From Combretum micranthum (Eukaryota; Streptophyta; Magnoliopsida; Myrtales; Combretaceae), in NCBI GenBank assembly GCA_024138025.1, contig JAMXBD010000367.1, positions 806,001 to 870,000 on the forward strand: a stretch of 64,000 nucleotides of DNA, given 5' to 3'. The position numbers and the translations under genes were made by a program. The notes beneath the pieces are model-generated. The model ran no database searches and had not been told where the DNA came from. It was given only the letters and a program-made list of their open reading frames with translations. Positions 1-11,375 of the stretch are shown in pieces. Within the stretch, counting starts at the first letter, position 1, and each line of letters begins with the position of its first letter.

Positions 1-1346
1 CAACTACTCAGGAAGTTAGTAGAGGTAGTTCGAATACCTATATCCCCTAAAAGAAATTCTAAGTAAGTAACCTTGTATATGATTCACAGTCGTTACTCAT
101 CTCTACCTATCAATAGTCCATAATATAATGCGATCTAATCAGTCTCATTAATGTGAGTCACACTAGATATATTACTTCTTTCAGATTTAGATAGATGTTA
201 TTCCAATACCATTCACTGTATTAGCTACCCACTAAGCCACCTCGATGTACCATATATAGGTAAAGGTGGTCTAAGTGCCTAACTACTGCCAAGCACTACC
301 ATGTAAGGTTGTCATTCCCTAGACCAGATTTGTAACGCCCTAACGCCCTAATTTGAAGGCGTTACAACTTGCCATGTGTCTTTACTAAGAATAGAATGGC
401 CAAGGCTATTATAATCCACTAATCCACAATTATAAATAACGCCATCATACTCTCATATATCAGGGTACCTAATTAAAAATAATATCTCATAATAACAAAC
501 TTCTAAAAACTTAGTTGGCATAAACTAAAGCCAACACATCTCAAACTTAAAACATCATAAATAAAAACTTATAAAATTTTCCAAATCCATAAATATAAGT
601 AGAAAACTTCTTAAGGTGTTCTAATAACTATCTTTAAATCCAAAACAACTCTAGGAGTCAACAGGATAATCGAGTCCACTATTGTCCTTCCCATAATCTA
701 CATAAATGCCGTAACCTAACAGATCAAACACTACCAAATCTTCACCTATTCCTAAAAAAGATGAAAGAATGAGCAGAAAGGCCCAGTATGCCATACCACA
801 TACACATGCACATAAACAAGCATTAAACAGTTTCACATACAACTTAATAACTAATGCATTACACACGTTTTATTATCTTGAATTAATCAGCAGACAACAC
901 AGTTTAGAACCATTCATGACTAGTCCTAAATCCGGAGTAGCTCATATCTCCGTAAAAACAATCATATAGAAAATAGGTAATGTATACATATACGGTGTTA
1001 GGAATCTCCTACACATCAAGAGTCTACTTGGGACAACCTCACACCTAGATCATCAAGGCACCACATTAATATCACAGTTTACCTGGTCTTTACTAACTAC
1101 AACTAAGCACAAGTAATAAAAAATTTAATTTTAAGCTAGATAAAATTTACATTAATTTATAATTCTAATCCTACAAGCACAAACAACAAGCAAGGTAAGG
1201 TTGTATCTTTAATCAGTTTTAGGAACAAAAAACCCTTACTCCACAAAACACCTGTTCATAACCAATTACTCAATCAAAACATGATTTCATAAGATAACCC
1301 TAATTCCATCATCATCTAAACCCTAAACTAAAAATAATTAAAAACA

Positions 1347-2011
1347 TGTGTGGGTATGATTCCAGATGCAACGATCACGTGCATACCGCGTGACTATCGC
1401 GCTACACGTGACCTAGGGAAACAACACGTGTAAGGGTGATCAAGAGAGAATCATGTGGGGAGGAGGAGTAGGCAGTCTCAATAGGCTCTAACACACGTAT
1501 GACAGGTGAGGGAGCTAAAGAGCATCAGCCTCACTAAGTACCACGAATATTGTATGCGTTCTTGAGTGAGTCAATTAATCAATTCACAAAAATGGAAATC
1601 TGACAGCACAATAGTGGTTGTCTAAGATTTCACCTCTTCTTCTTCCCGTCCAAATGAGATAAGAACTAAGAATATTTATAGAGAATCTAATTGACGACGT
1701 CGTTCGTCAGATGAGATAGACGACCAACGGCTAAGATGAGTCCCTCTCACTGTGGATATGAATGTGGGCTCTCTTGTGGACCCAGGCCCATCAAGAGCTT
1801 CATTGTAATGTGTGTGAGCCAATATAAGAAAGGTTGAAATTGGGCAGATCAATTCCAACAAGCCCTACTCCAAGCCTACCATGCCAAAAATCCATGATCA
1901 TCCCAATATAATTGGGCTTAACTCTCTAAGCCCTGTCACTTTAACCCAGAGAGTTAAATTCAAATAATAAATCAGGCTTAAAGCCTTTATAATGAAATCC
2001 ATATGTCTACA
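1347..2011 (-). mobile_element. Nested solo LTR related to element C
   Basis: This segment resembles, in the same order, the LTRs at 18808-19440 and 28090-40849. Shared landmarks are a CACGTG-containing start, a GGAGGAGTA block, a CTGACAGCACAATAGTG-like block, a minus-strand CTCTATAAATA TATA box (here 1671-1682), and a terminal 'gagccaatataag / CCAACAAGCCC / CCATGCCAAA / CCCAGAGAGT' region. Proposed ends are TG at 1347 and TCTACA at 2006-2011, with flanks AAACA and AAACC (4 of 5 match). It is diverged from the other copies, so the ends are approximate. It is about the length of the 633-bp C LTR. Confidence 0.5.
1376..1430. promoter_or_regulatory. Cluster of three CACGTG palindromes
   Basis: CACGTG occurs at 1376-1381, 1405-1410 and 1425-1430, that is three times in 55 bases of AT-rich sequence. 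CACGTG (G-box) is the core bound by plant bZIP and bHLH factors. The cluster lies in the nested C-like LTR, 3' of its TATA box in the sense direction, so an enhancer role in LTR transcription is only an inference. The C LTR at 28090 keeps one of the three (28118 region). Confidence 0.45.
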
Positions 2012-3007
2012 AAACCTTAATTTATACACATTTATCCTTTGATAACAAAATCTCTAACAAAATAGAAATTCTCTAAAATCCTCCAATACTACGACTCCTT
2101 TCAATATTATAAACAAAATTAGACATGACCACTTCTATATTCCCATAAAAAGACAAAAGATTCGTACATACCTAAAATTTTGAATTTTTTATTTCCTTCG
2201 GATTGTCAGACACAAATCCCCCACAAAACTATGGCTTCTTCTCAAAACTTGATCTTCAAAGGAAAAGAACCTTAAGAAATGAACTCCTCTTTTAAATCTC
2301 TACAGAGAAGAAGAAGATCAACTCACCTTGATCTTGTTGCTTTATCTTCTCTTGATGAAAATCTCACAAATAGAGCTTTTTAGAGAGGTTTCTAGGTTTA
2401 GGGATGAATTTTAGAGAAGGGTTTATATAGAAGACAATGAGTAACTATTTATCTTTAATAACACCTCTTCATCTTTAATAACGTCTCTTCATCTTTAATA
2501 ATGCCTCTATCAAATGATAAAGCATTTAATTATACATTAGGATGGACCATAAAACTCTCTTATTTTATATCATATGACACTTTGGCCTTCAATATAAATT
2601 ATTTTTCTCTATATTACAAGATTAAACAACATAAGCACACTCAAGCAATTATTATGTTATCTTTAAGTATTAATCCATTTTAAGATGTCTATTCTAGCAA
2701 GAAACACCCATACACTATATATGTAATCCATAGATTAAGAATTTGTATAAGAAGGTATCTCAATGCATTTTTAAATCACCAACACCATCATTCATTCTTA
2801 CTATATCAACTATTAAAAAAATCTTAAGTCTAAGTTTTATATATTATCTTTTATATTTAAGATTCCTGGATTTCTTATTTAGCTTATAAGTGAATATTTA
2901 TATCTTTTTTATTAAATAATTTGCTATAAAAAAAATAATTAATTATTGATCTTAATATTCCATATTTTAATATGAATATATATATTATTTACAATCATCT
3001 CTTATAG

Positions 3008-4151
3008 CACGTTTGGTATGCAGGAATTGACCAAAATAGAATCGTGATTTTGGCTTCCATTTCCTTAGGGGTGTACAAAAAAACCGATGAAACCGAGAAA
3101 CCGAACAGAAACCGTAAAACCAATCCGGAAAATATGGTTAACCGGTCCGTTGGTTTCGGTTTAGGATTACGGTTTTTATTTTTTTTTGTTTTCGGTTTCG
3201 GTTTCGGTTTATAACCACAAAAAACCGATGGTTAACGGTTAACCGTTTCGGTATTTATAAATATATTATATATATAATTTACATATACAAATAATTATTT
3301 TTTTATATATATACATATGATTTTCATATACATATAATTTACCTATGTTAATATTCATTGAATTTCGATTAAAATACTATTGTCCTATGATTGATGAAGT
3401 TAATACGGTAATTGATTTAGTTTGATTTTATTAATAATGATACATTCAAAGGTTCGTTTTTTCCCTTTTTCTTAATTTCATTTTCTTTTTTTTAGCTCTA
3501 GTAATATATATAATAATTTAAAGAAAAATTTATGATAAAGGCTTAAAAAAAGGGTTTTTTGAAATTATCAATTTGATTTGTTGAAACCATTACGTTACAT
3601 GGTTAAAAACCGAAAACCGAATAAATTAACCGAATAAAACGGTTAACCGTTAAGGCGGTTAACCGTTTATAATGGACCGGTTAAGGATCGAGATATTTAA
3701 AAACCGATAATTACGGTTAGGTTCAAAAAATAAGGCCATGGACCGGTTAACCGGTCCATGAACACCCCTACATTTCCTTTCCCAATGTTTGGAAGCGCTT
3801 TTAGAAGCCAAAATCGTGGCTCCTTGGAATCGATGGTTTTAACTTTGAAAGGGAGTTCGATTATACCTTTACGTAGGTAAATTGTGATTTCATTCCACCT
3901 TTAATAATTATATAGAGTGTAATTATTTTTTATCCTATTATATATTCATATTTTATATTTACTACTAAGGATATCCTCGACAATTACACTTTTTAGCTAC
4001 TTCATTCAATGTAATCTTCCAAACGTAGGAATAGATTTCTTATTCCTAGACTCATTCCATTCCATTCTAATCTAATCCATTCTATTCCAAATCAATCCTA
4101 AGACTCGTTCTATTCCATTCTATTCCAAATCAATCCTACATACCCAACGTG
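3008..4151 (+). mobile_element. Tourist-like MITE, copy 1, carrying a hAT element
   Basis: The ends are CACGTTTGGTATG on the left and CATACCCAACGTG on the right, an imperfect terminal inverted repeat. Just inside lie several partly palindromic blocks of the type AATCGTGATTTTGGCTTCC / GGAAGC..AGCCAAAATCGTGG, and the right part is rich in CATTCCATTC-like repeats. There is no open reading frame. After removal of the nested hAT element (3066-3770 plus its 8-bp duplication) about 430 bases remain. A second copy lies at 41027-42033 in the opposite orientation. The TTTGG-containing terminus resembles PIF/Harbinger (Tourist) MITEs, but no clean 3-bp TSD was seen, so the superfamily call is tentative. 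Confidence 0.6.
3066..3770 (+). mobile_element. Non-autonomous hAT element inside MITE copy 1
   Basis: The terminal repeats are TAGGGGTGTACA on the left and TGAACACCCCTA on the right. They are flanked by an exact 8-bp duplication, CATTTCCT, at 3058-3065 and 3771-3778; 8 bp is the hAT superfamily TSD length. The 705 bases hold no transposase. Both subterminal regions are packed with short CGGTTT / AACCG / ACCGGTTAACC repeats, as expected of hAT transposase-binding regions. The middle (3240-3600) is AT-rich. The host MITE reads through cleanly when the element and one TSD copy are removed. Confidence 0.85.
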
Positions 4152-5168
4152 AAATTACTTATTTGATTAGAAATAATTTCCTATTAATTTTAATATTTTA
4201 CTTTTTATGAAAAACTAGAGTGCAACCTAACTTTAAATATAATCTTTGATCACATAATTCAATAATTGATCCTAAATCATCATTAACATATTTATTTAAT
4301 ATTAGTTAACTTAGCTTTTCCTTAGATCTATAATTTACAAATCAAATCATCATTGTTTATTCCCACATTTATAAATCTAATAATATAATCTATGATTTTA
4401 TTATTCAATCATCAATAACCAAAAAAAAAATTACATGAATACAAGATTATAAGTCTAGAATGCTTACTTATGATGTAGAAAAACACAACTTTAACTACTA
4501 CTACTAAACAAGGAATTGCTTGTTGTGGAAGCTTCTTAGGCACACCTCCTCTCTCTTCTTGATTTTTGATTATCCTATGATAATTTTGCATTAGTATTGT
4601 TATTAAAAGATTAGGAGAAACTAATAAATCATTTTTACCTTTTTTTTCTCTTGTTTTCTCTTGTGTAGATCTCTAGATCCTAAGAGAAAGGTTTTGTTTT
4701 GTGTTTTTCTTCTAATAGAAGTTAGAGAGAGTTTTTTAGAGTAAATTTATTGAAGAAGTTTTGAGAACATGATTAATGAGAGAAAAGAGTAAACTAAGGC
4801 TTTTATATGAGAGCGGGATGCCTTGAATGTATAAATTATACGTTTGAGATATATTTTACTCATATGCCCTCATAATTTGTATTGATTAATTAAGTTATTA
4901 CCTAAAGTCTTCTTTATCTCTCCTTACTTGTTTTATGACATGTGACAAATATTAGTTAATATTCCCTTTTAAAATCACTTGCTCTCATAAATATTATATT
5001 TCTAATTTTTGTGCTACTTTATTTATTCTTAAAACTTTCTTATTACATTTATTGAATACTACTATTACTACTATTGATTATTTACATTATATATTTTATT
5101 CCAATATTATTATTATTGGCTATTAATATTTTTTTTATCTACTTGTAAGAAATTTTTGGGATATTTCA

Positions 5169-5893
5169 TTCTCTCTCTCCCCCTACCTAAAAGAAGTTTC
5201 ATCCTCAAAATTTATATACACTTGTAAAATTTATATTTTATAATGAGTTTTAAATATTATTATATTTCATCTTTATATATCTCAATTCTATGTTTTGCAA
5301 GTTTTTAGTATTTATTTATTAGGTATAAAGTCGATATCTCATACAATTTTGCAAATTTATATCATAGGAATTAGTCTAGCGACTTCAAAACCTTCTACTC
5401 ACTTGACTTCACAAAACCTAGACTAGACAAAGATGATTGACGGCTTAAGTTGACTTGATTTGACTTAACTTAAGATGACAAACCATAACATGACTCTAAT
5501 TACCAAGACACAACAACCCCACAAAGAAGGTTTTGGATTCACCATTCCATCCTATATGGATACATATCCCAACATGCATATGAAACATACCGTGTCCATA
5601 TTCTTTTACATAGACTTTTTCATTTATCGTGATTTGATTATTAGATTCTCGATATATCAAATTTATAATTACGTTAGAATCTTGATCAACATAAAATGTT
5701 TCAATTAACCATTATTTACTTTGTATTAAATAATGTCATTATTTTATTATTTTTATAACCTTATTGTGATCATTGTTTTACTATGAATACTAATAACTGC
5801 TCATCATCATTCTTTTAAAAAAAATTAGATTATATTTTGGTGTTTAATTTTATAGTTTCTATTTTGATAATGTGTTAGATTTTGCAATACATC
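5169..5893 (-). other. Polypurine tract and 3' internal remnant of the old Tekay-like element
   Basis: Bases 5169-5187 are a C/T run (polypurine tract on minus) next to the LTR end at 5168, and 5200-5215 match the GAGGACGAAATTT motif that precedes the polypurine tract at 25101. The rest is AT-rich, with no recognisable chromodomain or integrase on the minus strand. The two short plus-strand reading frames are not convincing. The stretch is cut at 5894 by the next insertion. Confidence 0.45.
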
Positions 5894-6649
5894 TGATGTG
5901 CCTAAGACACAATCAAATGCCAAAGCTGAAAGCTTTTATGTAAAGTTTGGATTTTTTTTTTTTTATTGTAGATCTGGAATATATAATGGATATGATCAAC
6001 GTTGATTCGATTATAATGCACTGGGATAAACTCAAGCTGCACTCTCTCTCATCTGATGTAACTTACAAACAAGATCAAATGGGGGTTCGCCACAATCAAT
6101 AGATTGATAAGAACGAAGGACTATTTATAACTCAACCGTAAAGAAGAAGAAAAGACGCTAAAAAAAACTAAACGAACACTCTACGCCACCTTTACCTTGT
6201 CGATATAGGAGGCGATGTGGTTTCAATACTGTACGTTGATTCCATTCCAGCACAGTTAGTGTACATCGAACACCGCCGGTGTTCAATTCCTACATCACTG
6301 GTGTTGGATGAAAACAAAAGTCTTGTGGCTGCTACACCCTCTCCCACGCCCGTGGTTTGTAATGCTTCAAACACCGCTTGTTGCACCGTCAGCATTGGGG
6401 TACGCCGGCTTCCTACACCACTGGCATTATGCTGGTGTTGAACACATACAAGATGGATCATCTTCTATAGTTTCTGAAATCCAAATGCAACAACACTTGA
6501 AGTTAAGATCAGTATGTAATGGATAGGTTCTACTCCACTGAATCTCATCTGGTTCCATATGATCTCCAAGCACCCTTAAAGCCAAATTTTGAAGTCCTCT
6601 AGCTCGAGCTCGGGTAATTGGATCTGTGGCTACAGTCAGATTCTCATCA
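5894..6649 (-). repeat. 3' LTR of element F
   Basis: This 756-bp LTR matches 14515-15343 along its whole length; the right copy has an extra block of roughly 90 bases (about 14740-14830). A TATA box on minus (TTATAAATAG, about 6119-6131) is conserved in both copies. Between 6230 and 6445 lie several GC-rich palindrome-like blocks of the form ACACCGCCGGTGTT. The first about 75 codons of the LTR in sense continue the integrase reading frame (see 6427-7837). Confidence 0.85.
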
Positions 6650-7837
6650 TCTTCGCTGGCTTGGGGAAGATATGCCCTTAAATTTGAGGTGTCTTCATGA
6701 AAATCTTCAGAAATGTAAGGTGAAATATCATAAACATTAAAAGTAGCAGACACACCATAATCACCTAGTAACTCCAATTTGTAGGCATTATCGTTGACTC
6801 TTTTTAACACTAAACGGACCATCTACTCTAGGAGATAGCTTTTGAGATTTCTTATGAGGGAACTTGTCTTTGCTAAGATGAATCCATACAAATCCCCTCG
6901 ATTAAAAACCTTGGCATTTCTATGCTTGTTTCCCTAAAGTTTCTGCCTTTTAATATTCTTCTTAAGTTGTTCAGTGCTTTCACATGAATCTTTTGGATCT
7001 CCTGGGATCTTTCAACTCCACTTAAACTTTCATTTTTTGCTATGGGTTTAGCTATCAAGTCCAAAGAAATGGTTAGATTATAGTCATACACAACTTCAAA
7101 GGGTGACTTACCAGTTGAACTATGTGTAGACCTATTGTAAGAAAATTCAACAATAGGGAGACACAAGTCCTAATTAGTAAGGTTCTTACCAACTGTAGCT
7201 CTAAGCAATGCTCTAAGAGTATAGTTGACAACTTCTGTTTGGCCATCCATTTGAGGATGGCGGGAAGTGTTGAACATAAGCTTTGGTACCTAATCTCTTC
7301 CACAGTGTTTTCTAGAAGAAACTGAGAAACTTGGTGTCCCTGTTAGATCCAACACTATGGGAACACCATGTAATCTAACAATGTCCTGCATAAATAAGTT
7401 AGCAATATAGAGTGCACAAATAAGTTGCCCCTTTGTGTCCTAGGAAGACCCAAGACAAAATCCATACTGATGTCCATCCAAAGCTAAGTAGGTAATGGTA
7501 GTGGCATGTATTCACCTCAAAGCTCTTTTCTTCCCTTTACTCTCTTACACACATTACATCTCTCCAACACCTTGTGTACATCTTTCAGCATCCCCTTTTA
7601 ATAAAAATGTTGTTTCAACAACTATAGTGTTCTCTTTTCCCTAAAATGTCCAGATAGACCTCCAGCATGGGCTTCCCTAACCAATAACTCTCTAATAGAT
7701 CCAGAAGGAATACAAAGTTTTCCCTCCTTATACAGAAACCCATCCACCATATAACAACCATCAACAATTTTTCGATAAGAACAACGTTTAACAATAAATT
7801 TCAACTGCTCATCAACAGCATATTGCTCCCACATCAA
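6427..7837 (-). pseudogene. Integrase of element F with tail encoded in the LTR
   Basis: The zinc-binding region is in the frame at 7622-7837 (FLYKEGKLCIPSGSIREL, then EAHAGGLSGHF, the usual HHCC entry of Ty3/gypsy integrases). The catalytic core is fragmentary at about 7000-7480. A later frame at 6873-7166 carries CLPIVEFSYNRSTHSSTGKSPFEVVYD, typical of the core's end. The C-terminal part is one open frame, 6427-6822, with RVNDNAYKLEL, GVSATFNVYDISPY and, after an acidic stretch, the TRARARGLQN motif. The frame crosses the LTR boundary at 6649 and continues about 75 codons inside it. Frameshifts and stops separate the pieces. The enzyme would insert the cDNA into chromatin. No canonical chromodomain was seen. 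Confidence 0.75.
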
Positions 7838-7859
7838 CTCAAAACCAAGTAACTTAGAT

Positions 7860-9218
7860 TGGAGCGAAGTAATAAGAACATACCTGCGAGATAGGGCATT
7901 AGCAACTACATTGGTTTTACCCTTTTTGTATTTGATAACATAGGTGAAACTCTCCAGAAATCTAACCTACTTCCCTTGATGGGTAGATAATCGCTGTTGA
8001 CCCTTGAAGTGTTTCAAGGATTAATGATCTGTGTAGATGAAAAACTCCCTTAGATGTAGGTAATGTTGTCAAGTCATCAAAGCTCACAGTAAAGAATAAA
8101 ATTCTTTGTCATACACTGAATAGTTCAAAGGTGCACCACTTAATTTCTCGCTAAAACAGGTGATAAGACTCCTGTCCTGCATCAATACTGCCCCAATTCC
8201 AACCCCCGATGCATCACATTCTAGCTTGAAGGTCTTTTCAAAATTTGGAAGTGCTAACAATGGAGCATTAGTCAACTTTGCTTTAATCTCTTCAAAACTT
8301 TTTTGACCCCATTCTCCTTAAGTAAAGGGAATATTCTTCTTTGTCAACTCAGTCAAAGGACTCATGATACCGTTGAAGTTTTTGACAAACCTTCTATGGA
8401 AAGATGCCAATCATGAAAGCTTCTCATATCAGCTGTTGATTTAGGGATAGGCCAAACTAATATTGCCTTAATATTTTCTTCATCAACTCTAACTCTAGCA
8501 CCAGATATAACAAAACCCAAAAATACCACTTCAGGTTGATAGAATGAACACTTCTTAAGATTACCAAACAACTTTTGGTCTCTCAATATAGATAATACAG
8601 CTCATAGATGATCAACATGATTGTCTAAATCTCTACTGTATACTAGAATATAATCAAAATAGACGACTACAAACCTGCCCAAGAAGTCTCTCAAAACATG
8701 GTTCATGAGCCATATAAAAGTACTAGGTGCGTTGGTTAGGTTAAAAGGCATCATATCCACTCATACAACCCATGGCGAGTCTTGAAAGCAGTCTTCCACT
8801 CATCCCCTACTCTCATGCAAATCTGATGTTATCCACTCCTAATATCAACTGTAGAAAACACCTGTGCACCATTGAGTTCATCTAACATATCATCAAGTCT
8901 AGGAATTGGATACTTATACTTGATGGCAATCTTGTTAATTGCCCTACTATCAATGCAAATACGTCAGGTACAATCTTTCTTTAGTACTGGAAGTGCAGGC
9001 ACAACACAGGCACTAGTGCTCTCCTTGACGAAGCCACACTTTATCAATTCATCAACCTGGTGCTTCAATTCTTTAGCATCTTCAGGGTTCATGCCATAAG
9101 CAGGCTTGTTAGGCAAAATAGCTCCTGGTTGTAGGTCAATAGCATGCTCAATATCCCTTTGTGGAGGCAATCCCTTAGGCAACTCCTCTAGGAAAACATC
9201 AACAAATTCCTCTAACAA
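7860..9218 (-). pseudogene. Reverse transcriptase and RNase H of element F
   Basis: The reverse transcriptase begins at 9218 with FVDVFLEELPKGLPPQRDIEH and a canonical Ty3/gypsy N-terminal block up to VPALPVLKKD. After frameshifts the palm motif near 8655 reads YFDYILVYS, so the second catalytic aspartate of the usual F/YxDD box is replaced by tyrosine. The connection follows at 8362-8586 (LFGNLKKCSFYQPEVVFLGFVIS). RNase H is at 8084-8275 (FKLECDASGVGIGAVLMQD, then YSVYDKEFYSLL), with its first aspartate and the glutamate preserved. Several stops and shifts make it inactive. It would copy genomic RNA into cDNA in virus-like particles. Confidence 0.8.
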
Positions 9219-9374
9219 TTTCTACTCAATAGGTGGTGCATGCTTATGCTCATTAACCTCTAGAATATATCTTACTTGTAGCAAATATAGAGGCTCCTCT
9301 TCCTAAATAACTTCTTTGAGCTCCTTCTAACCTAAAAACAAATTCTTCTTCTTGTGTGCTTTATTTATCTATCT

Positions 9375-9770
9375 CTAAACCTCTTGCACTTCAACTGGTG
9401 ACATTGGATTCAAAATAGTCATGTGTCCATCCTTCTGGAACACATATGTGTTCCTGTATCCATCATGTATCACCTTCCTATCAAACAAACAAGGCCTTCT
9501 TAATAAAATGTGTGATGCACACATAGGAAGAATGTCACAAGTAATCTCATCTGAATATTTCTCCCTAACACTAAATGGAACTGTGGCCCATTGTGTCACA
9601 TGCAAACTACCTTGCTCACTTAGCCAATGCAGTTTATGTGGCTTAGGATGTGGTGTAGTAGCCAACTTCAACTTCTCTACTAATGATGCAGCAACCACAT
9701 CAGTGCAGCTTCCTCCATCAATAATAAGAGCAGATCGATGGTCTTTCACCCTGCAAGAAATGTGAAACAA
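9375..9770 (-). pseudogene. Aspartic protease of element F
   Basis: The open frame of about 131 codons contains the protease core: SALIIDGGSCTDVVAASLVEKL, then LHWLSEQGSLHVTQ, a switch in charge, CDILPMCASHILLRRPCLFDRKV and a C-terminal NTYVFQKDGHMTI. In active enzymes the motif is D(S/T)G; here it reads DGG. The frame itself is uninterrupted. It sits between the gag zinc knuckle (upstream in sense) and reverse transcriptase, as expected of a gag-pol polyprotein. Its role is cleavage of the polyprotein. Confidence 0.75.
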
Positions 9771-9785
9771 ATTCTCTATCTGTTC

Positions 9786-10646
9786 CTACTTAGTGGAAGG
9801 AAAAGCATTCATAAGCCTTCTTAGTACATTAATTGATAAATAGGGATCATCTCCTTCTTCACCATGCACTTCAGCTCCTATATCTCCATAGTACTCATCT
9901 AACACAGCTATCAGATCTTCTGGCTCATTCAACTCCTCCTCCTCATCATCACTCTTAACCTCCATGGTTGTCATTACCCTTTGATTAAGACATTGGGCTG
10001 CCATATGTCGAAAACCTAAACACTTGAAACATTTGATTTGGCGGGATTTACCACATGAAGAACTTCCAAACTCCTTTTTATTTTCAGCTTCAAGAATTCC
10101 TTTTCCCTTATCACCAAAATTCTTCTCCCCTTTATTTTCCTCATTAACCACACTCTTCACTACAGCTTTTCTAGACCCTCCTTTGTCAGCATTCTTACTT
10201 TTAAAACCAGAAAATTTGTTAGAATATCCATACCTGTTAGAAGCCGCTCCACTAGGATTTGAACGCCTCTATTTCTCAACCTTCAAAGCCAATTGAATTT
10301 CTTATTCAAGGGTATCATACCGTTGCAGTTCCATTATACATAAATTTCATGATTTAAACTAGTAACGAACCTTGCTAATGTCTGTTCAGTAGGCTCTGTC
10401 GCTCCACAACGAATCATCAACGTCTCGAATTCCTGGGGAATACTCTTCTGTAGTCTTTTGTCCTTGCATCAAAGATTGCATATGCATGAATAATTCATGC
10501 TTATAATACTAAAGCACAAATCTCCGCCTCATAATTCTTTTCATCTCCTGCCAAGTGTGAATTTCAGCCTCTCTATCTCTTCACCTAGTCGCCAAAATAT
10601 TCTTCTACCATAAAGCTGCACATTCGATGAATTCCACTGCTGCTAG
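9786..10646 (-). pseudogene. Gag, C-terminal two-thirds, element F
   Basis: Read on minus from the insertion border at 10646, fragments include a WQEMKRIMRRRFV-type Retrotrans_gag segment (about 10540-10570), then EEYSQEFETLMIRCGATEPTEQTLARF (about 10370-10450). A single CCHC zinc knuckle, CFKCLGFRHMAAQC, lies at 9980-10040. An acidic linker (DDEEEELNEPEDL) leads to the protease. There are several in-frame stops in the first half; the last 124 codons (9786-10160) are open. The protein would package element RNA. The N-terminus lies beyond the solo LTR at 10647-13982. Confidence 0.75.
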
Positions 10647-11269
10647 TGTCACGCCCCGTAGGTTATCCTAAACGTAACAGCCCGCCACATACTAAATAAG
10701 ACTCTCGAGTTCCCTACCCGAGCCCTTCGGGAGTCTTAAGTAGATGTAAAGCGTTCCTTTACGACAATAGAATACTTCAACAAATGGAGTTAAACAGTTT
10801 AATGTGGCATTCATAGCCATAGATAATAAATCAAAACGCATAATTATAGTTTACAAAATCTAAGGGGCATTCCCCCGCAAAATAATAACAAGTCCATTAC
10901 AGTCATCCAGAGTCCTTAGTTTCCAACGGAAGTCTATACAAAAGAAATGAAGTAAACTTCTATGGGAAACTCCTATCTCCGGTACCTGTGCTGTGGCTTG
11001 CCTCGGTCTAAGCCATATAAACTCGTTGCAATAGATAAAAACTATGGGGGGTAAGCTAACTAGCTTAGTGAGTAATAACTTCCATAACACAATTATGTAC
11101 AATTCATTCAAACAAGTGATTATTCAAGCAAGTGTATGCACCAAACAAATGAGTTCAACAAACATATGACAACCGGAAATCATATGTGGATGGACTTGCG
11201 CCCTCCATCCCGGGTTAGCAGATTAACGAATCCTGCGGTACGACGCCGTTTAAGCTCACGGTCAACTAA

Positions 11270-11375
11270 CAATATTTCGTTTTATGGATCATGATTAACC
11301 AACAAATTCGTTTTATGGATCACGATTAACCAACATATTCGTTTTATGGATCACGAAAAACCAACCAATGCGAAT
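11270..11375. repeat. Short tandem repeat in the solo LTR
   Basis: Three consecutive copies of a unit of about 40 bases with the core TTCGTTTTATGGATCA, followed by GATTAACCAAC or a close variant, start near 11276, 11308 and 11339. I see no other copies in the window. It looks like a local tandem duplication within the LTR. Confidence 0.6.

Larger units (their letters stand above)
331..2618 (-). mobile_element. Solo LTR inserted in the older LTR
   Basis: The element begins TGTAACGCCC and ends ATATTACA, and is flanked by an exact 5-bp duplication, AGATT, at 326-330 and 2619-2623. The interrupted host LTR resumes directly after it. No primer-binding site, polypurine tract or polyprotein is present, so this is a solo LTR. 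On the minus strand a TATA box (CTATATAAAC, about 2421-2430) is followed about 100 bases later by an AAG/GTGAGT splice-donor-like site (GT at 2325-2326). A second LTR at 1347-2011 lies inside it. The superfamily is not proven; the TGTAACGCCC terminus is common in plant Ty3/gypsy LTRs. Confidence 0.75.
1..5168 (-). repeat. Old Tekay-like LTR, left end outside window
   Basis: This is a long terminal repeat whose sense strand is minus. Its right end (5' end of the LTR in sense) is the TTTCA at 5164-5168, followed on the right by a pyrimidine run that is a polypurine tract on the minus strand and by a CATCCTCAAAA block. The same arrangement (GAGGACGAAA, polypurine tract, TGAAAT) occurs at 25101-25140 in the Tekay chromovirus. 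Bases 1-330 and 2640-2740 align by eye with successive parts of the LTR at 32687-36451 (around 33640-33790 and 33800-33900), so the two halves belong together around later insertions at 331-2618 and 3008-4151. Without those insertions the remaining sequence is about 1.7 kb. The left end is not in the window. It has no coding role. Confidence 0.6.

Noticed and set aside
5475..5708. Plus frame of 77 codons between LTR and element F
   Set aside because: No motif, AT-driven composition and position in the internal remnant of an element whose sense strand is minus.
6217..6526. Overlapping plus frames of 72-74 codons
   Set aside because: They fall in the LTR of element F and are antisense to the polyprotein tail; composition comes from the GC-rich palindromic blocks.
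9421..9765. Plus frame of 114 codons
   Set aside because: It is antisense to the protease of element F.
11270..11375. CRISPR-like direct repeats
   Set aside because: Three nearly contiguous copies with no unique spacers in plant DNA; this is a simple tandem repeat in an LTR.
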